Source of the DNA: Lachnospiraceae bacterium
GTDB lineage: Bacteria > Bacillota > Clostridia > Lachnospirales > Lachnospiraceae
Direction: 5' to 3'
DNA length: 7,083 bases
Assembly (NCBI GenBank): GCA_024691145.1
Contig: JAILNW010000146.1
Coordinates: forward strand, 1 to 7,083
Below are positions 1 through 5,889 of this stretch, piece by piece. A program made the translations under genes and the position numbers. The notes beneath the pieces are model-generated. The model had not been told where the DNA came from and made no database searches. It was given only the letters and a program-made list of their open reading frames with translations. Within the stretch, counting starts at the first letter, position 1. Each line of letters opens with the position of its first letter.

Positions 1-2
1 TA

Positions 3-887
3 GTATCAACATATGATAATGATGTTCGAGATTTTGATACATTATACAATAGATATTTTGAAGGATTAAAAGAATGGAATTATACTGAGTGTGTGTCAAG
101 ACTTGCTGAGATTTATCAACATAGTGCATCAGGAAATAGAACTTTTTGGGAAGATATAAAAGGAACTGTTGATAGTGTTGAAACTGTAAGTGAAACAAGG
201 GATGTAAAAACATTTAAGATAGTTTTTAATATTACTAATCCTGGAAAAACAAAATTAAAAAAGGGTAAAAATATAAGATATGTAAGCATGTATGAATCAT
301 TTACTGAATTTGAATTAAATTGGTATGTAACTCCTTTGTTTGAAAAAGAAAGTGATGCAAAGATCAATTATGAATATGGAGATAAAACAAAAACTGTTCC
401 TTTTTGGAAGAATGTTATGAACGGTGGACTAGGATTTGCTAATGATGAAATTAAAGCAATTGCAGGTGTTAATTCTAGCGAAAAGATATCTATTGATTTA
501 AATAATGATTCGAAAAAAGAAGATATTATTTATCTTGGTGAAGATGGATTACATTTTACACTTTATATTAATAAAGGTAAGAGTAATGAAGTAACATATA
601 AATATAAGAATAGTGGTACAAAAATTTATGTTGTTGATATAGATAGTAGTGATAAATATAAAGAAATTGTAGTTTCAGGTTTTGATGATAACAATCAGCC
701 ATCCGATATAGTATTGAGATTTGATGGCAAAAAAATAACTGAGATTTCGAAACCAGCAGGTCTCTTAGAGTTTTCTGATATGAAAGGAGATAAAGAAATA
801 ACAATGTATGATTATATAGACACTACTACATCAACAAAAGTTGGTAAAAAACTTGTTTTAAATGGTAACAAGTTAGAGAAAAAATAA
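3..887 (+). CDS. Partial protein with FG-GAP/VCBS-like aspartate-rich repeats (5' end outside window)
   Basis: The reading frame is open from base 3 with no stop, so the gene starts upstream of the window. The GTG at 93 is only an internal valine, not a supported start. About 294 residues are visible. Two blocks resemble FG-GAP/VCBS calcium-binding repeats. One reads D-L-N-N-D with acidic residues following, from base 495, and then 'DIIYLG'. The other is a D-I-D-x-x-D block from base 636 followed by 'EIVVSGF'. A weaker third block (SDMKGDKEIT) follows. Each acidic loop precedes or sits within predicted beta strands, as expected for propeller-type repeats of secreted or surface proteins. The tail is lysine-rich. 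No signal peptide or membrane segment can be judged because the N-terminus is missing. The specific function is unknown; extracellular location is inference from the repeat type. It ends just before a hairpin terminator. Confidence 0.75.
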   Translation, partial: VSTYDNDVRDFDTLYNRYFEGLKEWNYTECVSRLAEIYQHSASGNRTFWEDIKGTVDSVETVSETRDVKTFKIVFNITNPGKTKLKKGKNIRYVSMYESFTEFELNWYVTPLFEKESDAKINYEYGDKTKTVPFWKNVMNGGLGFANDEIKAIAGVNSSEKISIDLNNDSKKEDIIYLGEDGLHFTLYINKGKSNEVTYKYKNSGTKIYVVDIDSSDKYKEIVVSGFDDNNQPSDIVLRFDGKKITEISKPAGLLEFSDMKGDKEITMYDYIDTTTSTKVGKKLVLNGNKLEKK

Positions 888-906
888 AGGTTAATGTATA
901 TGGTAA

Positions 907-945
907 AAAACGAGACGATGCACTTAACAGGCACCGTCTCGTTTT
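907..945. terminator. Bidirectional rho-independent terminator between convergent genes
   Basis: A perfect 11-base-pair stem pairs AAAACGAGACG (907-917) with CGTCTCGTTTT (935-945). After one A/C mismatch, three more pairs (TGC 919-921 with GCA 931-933) extend it around a 9-base loop. On the plus strand it is followed by a T-rich run. On the minus strand it is followed by six T (complement of 905-910). It lies between the stop of the left gene (887) and the stop of the minus-strand gene (944-946). The right arm overlaps that second stop codon, so one element serves both transcripts. Confidence 0.9.
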
Positions 946-1411
946 AATTATATTTTCTTTTTGAAATATATCTAAGTCTTGCAAGTTCTTTATTATAAAA
1001 ATCTATTTTTTCCTGTAAAACAGCATCAGCATTTTTGCCATACTTTAACTGAAAATCTTCGTCAGAACGGAAGTGTTTAATCCAGGTTTTAAAGAATGCA
1101 TAAATGCAATAAATCATGGCTACGGTCATTAATGAACAAAAGGGAACAACCATGGTTGAACCGATTTTATCATTTAAATCGGAAGGATTGGCAATTGCAT
1201 GATTTAGTATCATAAGAACAATAAAAATAATTACTGTAAATACAATATACATTTTCTTATCGTAATTAAGATTGTGATATGTATTAACATTTTTACTTTT
1301 ATCATTAGAGAGTTTCTCGAGCTTATCTTCAATATACTGTATTTTAAGCCACACCATATGATCAGTTGCTTCTGGAATGGCTTTAATTTCAAATTCATAA
1401 CTTTTATCCAT
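944..1411 (-). CDS. Small two-helix membrane protein of unknown function
   Basis: I do not recognise the family. The product is 155 residues. The N-terminal half is soluble and charged, with a probable helix around residues 20-40. Two hydrophobic segments follow, at about 54-73 (YIVFTVIIFIVLMIL) and 87-108 (VVPFCSLMTVAMIYCIYAFF). The C-terminal tail of about 45 residues is charged and helical, with coiled-coil character (LQEKIDFYNKELARLR). Lysines before segment 1 and after segment 2 suggest both ends are cytoplasmic, with a short outside loop of about 13 residues. A GTG three codons upstream (1420) keeps the frame open. I prefer the ATG at 1411 because the Shine-Dalgarno-like GAGAGGTGG (complement of 1417-1425) sits 5 bases before it and would overlap the GTG. 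No enzymatic motif is visible. It is transcribed away from the CheX-like gene and ends in the shared terminator. Confidence 0.8.
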   Translation of the reverse strand: MDKSYEFEIKAIPEATDHMVWLKIQYIEDKLEKLSNDKSKNVNTYHNLNYDKKMYIVFTVIIFIVLMILNHAIANPSDLNDKIGSTMVVPFCSLMTVAMIYCIYAFFKTWIKHFRSDEDFQLKYGKNADAVLQEKIDFYNKELARLRYISKRKYN

Positions 1412-1445
1412 TTTAACCACCTCTCAATCCTAACTAATATATCGA

Positions 1446-1473
1446 ATAATATATTTAACATCTTAATACAAAA
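1446..1473 (-). promoter_or_regulatory. Candidate weak promoter for the minus-strand membrane protein gene
   Basis: Read on the minus strand, TTTTGT (complement of 1468-1473) and TATTAT (complement of 1446-1451) are separated by 16 bases. They lie about 35 bases upstream of the ATG at 1411. Both hexamers are imperfect and the region is very A+T-rich, so chance matches are likely. Some promoter for this gene must lie between 1412 and 1585, and this is the best match I found. Confidence 0.3.
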
Positions 1474-1521
1474 CTTTTCCTGCAGGTCGTAGAAAAAATT
1501 GTAAATATTTTACTTAATATA

Positions 1522-1550
1522 TTGATTTTTCTTTAATTTTAGTATATCAT
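1522..1550 (+). promoter_or_regulatory. Sigma-A promoter of the CheX/CheY-like operon
   Basis: TTGATT (1522-1527) and TATCAT (1545-1550) are separated by exactly 17 bases, each close to the sigma-A consensus. Transcription would start near 1557, giving a leader of about 29 bases before the ATG at 1586. A small inverted repeat, ATAAAG-G-CTTTAT (1555-1567), sits over the expected start point. No sigma-D-like -10 (GCCGATA) is present here, so expression appears to be housekeeping rather than flagellar. Confidence 0.7.
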
Positions 1551-1585
1551 ATAAATAAAGGCTTTATATTGAAAGGAGTTTTATT

Positions 1586-2494
1586 ATGTTCGAGCAATTT
1601 TTTGGTAATTATCTTATACAGAAAAAACTGATTACATCAGATCAGTTCGCAGATGTTCTTGAAACTCAAAAGTCTTCCAGAGTAAAACTAGGTCTTATTG
1701 CCGTTGCTGAGAAGATGTTAACACCACGTCAGACTTACGAAATTAATATGTTACAGGTTACTCTTGATAAGCGTTTTGGTGATATAGCTGTAGATAAAGG
1801 TTATCTTACACCAGATCAGGTAAGCCATTTGCTTAGTTTACAGGGTAATCCATATTTACTTTTTGCACAGACTTTGGCAGAAAAGAATATTATGACTTTG
1901 GCTGAGGTTGAAGATGCAGTATTAAGATATAAAGAAGAGAATAGTTTTACTGATGACGATATAGAGGCTATTAAAAGTGGAGATATTGACAGAATAACTA
2001 ATGTATTTATAAAGATTAATGCTCCATTATACAATGATATGATTGCTTTAGCAATTAGAAATATAATAAGATTTATTGATACATCAGTTTCTTTTTCAGC
2101 ACCAATTGCCTGCAAAACTTACAGATTTGAGAATCTTGCAAGTCAGTGCCTGAAGGGAGACCATGATATTTTACTTGGATTTGCAGGAAAGGGCAATTCA
2201 CTTTTAACAATTGCAACTCCTTATGCTAATATTGCAAACCCATATGAAAAAGAGGAATTTACTGAAGTAGATGAAGATTCTCTTGATGCTGTGTGCGAGT
2301 TTACTAATGTTATTAATGGTTTATTTGCTTCAAAATTAAGCTATGAAGATATTAACATTGATATGCTTCCACCAATTACATATAATGATAATGAATTGGT
2401 ATCAGAAGGTGAATTCTATGTGGTTCCTCTAAAGATCAACTCTAGTGATATTGACCTTATTATAAGTGTTGATGCTAAGGTTGTGGTTAAATAA
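1586..2494 (+). CDS. cheX: CheX-family phosphatase domain fused to four N-terminal MshEN-like repeats
   Basis: The 302-residue product has two parts. Residues 5-115 are four tandem repeats with an exact 29-residue period. Each contains a Gly/Ala (7, 36, 65, 94), an 'L/I-T-x-x-Q'-type turn near 16-20, 45-49, 74-78 and 103-107, and a final Gln (28, 57, 86; Tyr 115). The pattern 'FGDIAVDKGYLTPDQV' resembles the N-terminal domain of type II secretion/MshE ATPases. Residues about 145-302 resemble CheX/CheC/FliY. D234, E238 and N241 fit the family signature D/S-x3-E-x2-N, and prolines at 262-263 fit the conserved proline some 20 residues later. CheX proteins dephosphorylate CheY-P; T. maritima CheX is about 155 residues, so the N-terminal half is extra. 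AAAGGAG (1572-1578) lies 7 bases before the ATG. A CheY-like gene follows 27 bases later, its likely partner. A phosphatase role is inferred from the motif. Confidence 0.82.
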   Translation: MFEQFFGNYLIQKKLITSDQFADVLETQKSSRVKLGLIAVAEKMLTPRQTYEINMLQVTLDKRFGDIAVDKGYLTPDQVSHLLSLQGNPYLLFAQTLAEKNIMTLAEVEDAVLRYKEENSFTDDDIEAIKSGDIDRITNVFIKINAPLYNDMIALAIRNIIRFIDTSVSFSAPIACKTYRFENLASQCLKGDHDILLGFAGKGNSLLTIATPYANIANPYEKEEFTEVDEDSLDAVCEFTNVINGLFASKLSYEDINIDMLPPITYNDNELVSEGEFYVVPLKINSSDIDLIISVDAKVVVK

Positions 2495-2521
2495 CAGACG
2501 TTTCAGAAGGAGGAAATTATT

Positions 2522-2881
2522 ATGGCTAAAGTTTTATTAGTTGACGATTCCAAAACATCAAGGAAGATACTAAGAACTATTCTTGAAGGAGCTGGACATA
2601 CAATCGTTGATGAAGCCAGTAATGGAGAAGAAGGTGTTGAAAAGTATCTTGACTTAAAACCTGATGTTACAACACTTGATATTACTATGCCTGTAATGGA
2701 TGGTATAGAAGCATTGAAGCAGATTAAGCTTCTTGATAAGGATGCAAAGGTAATTATGGTTACTGCTGCAAGCCAGAAGAGCAAGATGCTTGAAGCTGTT
2801 AAGTATGGAGCTGCAGACTTTATTGCAAAACCATTTGAGCCAGAACAGATAGTAAATATTGTTAACAAATTAGTAGGATAA
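2522..2881 (+). CDS. cheY: Single-domain CheY-like response regulator
   Basis: The 119-residue product is a stand-alone receiver domain with no output domain. All key residues are present: the metal-binding acidic pair D8-D9, the phospho-acceptor D53 in 'TLDITMP', switch threonine T81 in 'MVTAAS', F100 at the position of CheY Tyr106, and K103 in 'AKPF'. The length matches the CheY family. The Shine-Dalgarno AGAAGGAGG (2505-2513) is close to ideal, 8 bases before the ATG, so translation is probably stronger than for the upstream gene. It lies 27 bases after the CheX-like gene and is followed by a terminator, so the two form a closed bicistron. The receiver should be phosphorylated by a histidine kinase (a CheA or other kinase not in this window) and dephosphorylated by its neighbour. 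Whether it binds the flagellar switch or another target cannot be read from the sequence, and the symbol reflects the family only. Confidence 0.93.
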   Translation: MAKVLLVDDSKTSRKILRTILEGAGHTIVDEASNGEEGVEKYLDLKPDVTTLDITMPVMDGIEALKQIKLLDKDAKVIMVTAASQKSKMLEAVKYGAADFIAKPFEPEQIVNIVNKLVG

Positions 2882-2903
2882 TAAGAATGTTGTCATATAG
2901 AAG

Positions 2904-2937
2904 AAGATACAGGTAAATTTATCTGTATCTTTTTTGT
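2904..2937 (+). terminator. Rho-independent terminator after the CheY-like gene
   Basis: AAGATACAG (2904-2912) pairs perfectly with CTGTATCTT (2923-2931). The loop is about 10 bases and a run of T continues to 2935. It starts 22 bases after the cheY stop codon and lies before the argS promoter, so it separates the two transcription units. Confidence 0.88.
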
Positions 2938-2947
2938 TGTACAAGTA

Positions 2948-2976
2948 TTGACTTTATGATAATTAAAATATATACT
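2948..2976 (+). promoter_or_regulatory. Strong sigma-A promoter of argS
   Basis: TTGACT (2948-2953) and TATACT (2971-2976), each one mismatch from consensus, are separated by exactly 17 bases. Transcription would start near 2983, leaving a leader of about 29 bases before the ATG at 3012. That is too short for a T-box or any other large leader RNA. Confidence 0.85.
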
Positions 2977-3011
2977 AATAAAGAAATATGATATAAGAAA
3001 TGGGGACAGAT

Positions 3012-4778
3012 ATGGAAAAAATAATTGATTTGATTTCGGGTGAGATGAAGGAATCTTTTAAAAAAAGCGGATATGATGAAAAATATGGTATGGTTTCTGT
3101 GTCAAACAGACCGGATTTATGCGAATTTCAGTGTAATGGAGCTTTAGCTGCTGCTAAAGCATATAAAAAAGCCCCAATTATGATAGCTAATGAGATTATA
3201 GAAGTTATAAAAGAAAGCAAGGTTGTTAAAAATGTGGTTGCAGTAAACCCTGGATTTATTAATTTTGATATAAATGATGATTATCTTGCTTCATATGTTA
3301 CAAAGATGCTTAATGATGAGAATCTTGGAGTTGAGAAGGTTAAAGAGCCTAAGACAGTTGTGATTGATTACGGCGGAGCCAATGTTGCAAAACCACTTCA
3401 TGTAGGACATCTTCGTTCAGCAATTATAGGTGAAAGCATAAGAAGAGTTAATAACTATATGGGCAATAAGGTTATAGGCGATGCACATCTTGGAGACTGG
3501 GGTCTTCAGATGGGGCTTATTATAACTGAACTTAAAAAACGTCAGCCAGATCTTGTATATTTTGATGATAGTTACGAAGGAGAGTATCCAGAGGAAGCAC
3601 CATTTACCATGGCTGATCTTGAAGAGATATATCCATGTGCCAATGCTTATTCTAAGGAACATCCTGAATACAAAGAAGAAGCTCAGAATGCTACATACCT
3701 TCTTCAAAGCGGAAAAAGGGGCTACATGGCATTATGGCATCATATAATTAATGTTTCAGTTAATGATCTTAAGAGAATATATGGAAGTCTTATGGTGGAT
3801 TTTGACTTATGGAAAAAGGAAAGTGATGCACAGCCTTATATTCCAGATATGGTTAAGTATATGAAGGATGAAGGATATGCCTATATAAGCGAGGGTGCTC
3901 TTGTTGTTGATGTAAAGGAAGAAACAGATACTAAAGAGATGCCTCCTTGCATGATTCTCAAGTCTGATGGAGCAACACTTTACAATACAACAGACCTTGC
4001 AACTATCGTTGAACGTGTTAAGTTATTTAACCCTGACGACATTAAGTATGTTGTTGATAAGAGACAGAGCCTTTATTTTGAACAGGTATTCCGTTGCGCC
4101 AGAAAGACAAAACTTGTGGAAGACAAGGTGGATCTTGAATTCCTTGGTTTTGGTACTATGAATGGAAAAGATGGTAAGCCATTTAAAACAAGAGATGGCG
4201 GTGTTATGAGACTTGAGTATCTTATAAAAGAAATTAATGAAGCTGTTTATAATAAAGTTATGGCTAACAGAGACATGGACGAGGAAACAGCAAGAGATAT
4301 TTCAAAGAAAGTCGGACTTGCAGCCTTAAAGTATGGTGATTTATCAAACCAGGCTTCAAAGGATTATATATTTGATATAGACAGATTTACTTCATTTGAA
4401 GGTAATACAGGACCATATATATTATATACAATAGTCCGTATTAATTCTATTATCAGCAAAGATGCCGCAAAGAACGGTACAAAGTATGATGATAAGATTA
4501 CAGGAAGCTATTCAAAGTCTGAATCAGAACTTATGCTTTCGTTAACTCATTTTAATGAAACTATATACAATGCATATGAGGAGAATGCACCTCACAGAAT
4601 ATGCCAGTTTATATATGAGGTTTCAGATTCATTTAACAGATTCTATCATGAAAACAGAATCGTTGATGAAGCAGATGTTGAAAAGAGAGCATCACGTATT
4701 AATCTTATAAAACTTACAAGCAAAGTTCTTAGTGTTTGTATAGATTTATTAGGATTTGAAGCACCAGAAAGAATGTAA
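3012..4778 (+). CDS. argS: Arginine--tRNA ligase (ArgRS)
   Basis: This cytoplasmic class I aminoacyl-tRNA synthetase charges tRNA-Arg with arginine using ATP. The 588-residue product has the normal domain order. The N-terminal additional domain (about 1-95) includes 'NRPDLCEFQCNGALAAAK'. The Rossmann catalytic core has the HIGH-type motif HVGH at 130-133 within 'NVAKPLHVGHLRS'. The KMSKS-equivalent loop is degenerate, 'KPFKTR' at 389-394, as is common in ArgRS. The C-terminal DALR anticodon-binding domain starts near 'GNTGPYILYTIVRI' and ends in the typical 'PERM'. An in-frame ATG at 3000 would add four residues but has no ribosome binding site. GGGGA (3002-3006) lies 5 bases before the ATG at 3012, and ArgRS relatives start at the equivalent of 'MEKIIDLIS', so I choose 3012. 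The gene is intact and has its own promoter. Confidence 0.97.
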   Translation: MEKIIDLISGEMKESFKKSGYDEKYGMVSVSNRPDLCEFQCNGALAAAKAYKKAPIMIANEIIEVIKESKVVKNVVAVNPGFINFDINDDYLASYVTKMLNDENLGVEKVKEPKTVVIDYGGANVAKPLHVGHLRSAIIGESIRRVNNYMGNKVIGDAHLGDWGLQMGLIITELKKRQPDLVYFDDSYEGEYPEEAPFTMADLEEIYPCANAYSKEHPEYKEEAQNATYLLQSGKRGYMALWHHIINVSVNDLKRIYGSLMVDFDLWKKESDAQPYIPDMVKYMKDEGYAYISEGALVVDVKEETDTKEMPPCMILKSDGATLYNTTDLATIVERVKLFNPDDIKYVVDKRQSLYFEQVFRCARKTKLVEDKVDLEFLGFGTMNGKDGKPFKTRDGGVMRLEYLIKEINEAVYNKVMANRDMDEETARDISKKVGLAALKYGDLSNQASKDYIFDIDRFTSFEGNTGPYILYTIVRINSIISKDAAKNGTKYDDKITGSYSKSESELMLSLTHFNETIYNAYEENAPHRICQFIYEVSDSFNRFYHENRIVDEADVEKRASRINLIKLTSKVLSVCIDLLGFEAPERM

Positions 4779-4786
4779 TTATACAG

Positions 4787-4816
4787 GGCCAAAGGTTTTT
4801 ATGCTTTTGGCCTCTT
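4787..4816 (+). terminator. Hairpin with short T tract after argS (probably a leaky terminator)
   Basis: GGCCAAAGG (4787-4795) pairs with CTTTTGGCC (4804-4812), giving nine pairs including one G-T wobble, around an 8-base loop. The bases after it are TCTTAAAT rather than a long T run, so termination is likely partial. It starts 8 bases after the argS stop. No clear promoter lies between it and queA, which suggests read-through feeds queA. Confidence 0.6.
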
Positions 4817-4845
4817 AAATACTGTAGAGAAAGAGAATGTGTATA

Positions 4846-5871
4846 ATGAAAACGAAAGATTTTTTTTATGACCTGCCACAGGAATTAATAGCCCAGGATC
4901 CTTTAAAGGACAGATCCTCTTCAAGACTTATGATTCTTGATAAGAAAACAGGTAATGTGGAACATAAGATTTTTACTGATATAATTGATTATCTTGAACC
5001 GGGAGACTGCCTTGTTATGAACAATACAAGGGTTCTTCCTGCCAGATTATATGGTTTCAGAGAACATACTAATGGACATGTTGAAATTCTTCTTTTAAAG
5101 AGAAAAGAAGATAATATATGGGAATGTCTTGTAAAACCAGGTAAATCAGCAAAGCCTGGAACAAGAATTATATTTGGAGAAGGAAAGCTTATTGGCGAGG
5201 TTATTGATATAGTCGAAGAAGGCAACAGATTAATAAAATTCGAATATGATGGAATATTTGAAGAGATTCTTGATGAGATAGGTGTGATGCCTCTTCCTCC
5301 TTATATTACCCATAAGTTAGAAGATAAAGAGAGATATCAGACAGTATATGCCATTAACAATGGTTCTGCTGCTGCACCTACTGCTGGTCTTCATTTTACA
5401 AAGGAATTATTAAAAAAGATAGAAGATAAGGGAATTATTATTGCATATGTAACTCTTCATGTTGGACTGGGAACATTCAGACCTGTAAAGGTTGAAGATG
5501 TTACAAAGCATCATATGCATTCTGAATATTATAAGATTGAACAAAGTGAAGCAGATAAGATTAATAATGCAAAGAAGAATGGACACAGAATTATTTGTGT
5601 TGGTACTACAAGCTGCAGAACTATAGAATCTGCTGCTAATGATGATGGAACAGTAAGGGCAGAAAGCAACAATACTGAGATATTTATTTATCCAGGATAC
5701 AAATTTAAAGTATTAGACAGGCTTATTACTAATTTCCATTTGCCAGAATCAACTCTTCTTATGCTTGTATCTGCACTGGCTACCAAAGAACATGTTATGA
5801 ATGCTTATGAAGAGGCTATAAAAGAAAGGTACAGATTTTTCAGTTTTGGAGATGCAATGTTTATTAAATAA
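4846..5871 (+). CDS. queA: S-adenosylmethionine:tRNA ribosyltransferase-isomerase (QueA)
   Basis: QueA transfers and isomerises the ribosyl group of S-adenosylmethionine onto the 7-aminomethyl-7-deazaguanine (preQ1) base already placed at position 34 of tRNAs with GUN anticodons. This makes epoxyqueuosine, the next-to-last step of queuosine synthesis. From the ATG at 4846 the product is 341 residues, the usual length. Family motifs are present in order: 'NNTRVLPARL' (59-68), 'SAAAPTAGLHFT' (174-185), 'HVGLGTFRPV' (205-214), 'GTTSCRTIES' (253-262) and 'TNFHLPEST' (295-303). An ATG at 4837 in frame would add three residues. The purine-rich AAAGAGA before 4837 leaves no spacing for it but about 9 bases for 4846, and relatives start 'MKTKDF', so 4846 is preferred. 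A lipid kinase gene follows 18 bases later. No tgt or other queuosine gene is in the window, and no preQ1 riboswitch was recognised upstream. Confidence 0.97.
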   Translation: MKTKDFFYDLPQELIAQDPLKDRSSSRLMILDKKTGNVEHKIFTDIIDYLEPGDCLVMNNTRVLPARLYGFREHTNGHVEILLLKRKEDNIWECLVKPGKSAKPGTRIIFGEGKLIGEVIDIVEEGNRLIKFEYDGIFEEILDEIGVMPLPPYITHKLEDKERYQTVYAINNGSAAAPTAGLHFTKELLKKIEDKGIIIAYVTLHVGLGTFRPVKVEDVTKHHMHSEYYKIEQSEADKINNAKKNGHRIICVGTTSCRTIESAANDDGTVRAESNNTEIFIYPGYKFKVLDRLITNFHLPESTLLMLVSALATKEHVMNAYEEAIKERYRFFSFGDAMFIK

Positions 5872-5889
5872 ATTTATGGAGGTTATATA

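Noticed and set aside
93..95. GTG as the start of the left gene
   Set aside because: The frame is open to base 3 with plausible protein sequence upstream, and there is no Shine-Dalgarno before 93, so it is an internal codon of a truncated gene.
1418..1420. GTG as the start of the minus-strand membrane protein
   Set aside because: It lies within the ribosome binding site GAGAGGTGG, which is properly spaced for the ATG at 1411 instead.
1479..1486. CCTGCAGG palindrome in the divergent intergenic region
   Set aside because: It is a perfect 8-base palindrome but does not extend further and has no promoter-like spacing. It is best seen as chance.
1274..1492. 72-codon plus-strand reading frame opposite the start of the membrane protein gene
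   Set aside because: It overlaps the minus-strand gene and its promoter region, has no ribosome binding site, and its phenylalanine- and asparagine-rich composition is what antisense A+T-rich sequence produces.
2503..2868. 121-codon minus-strand frame covering the CheY-like gene
   Set aside because: It is the antisense shadow of a complete, motif-verified receiver gene, and no promoter or ribosome binding site serves it.
4779..4845. preQ1 riboswitch before queA
   Set aside because: The short gap is mostly taken up by the hairpin GGCCAAAGG/CTTTTGGCC, and I could not see the compact pseudoknot pattern with its A-rich tail.
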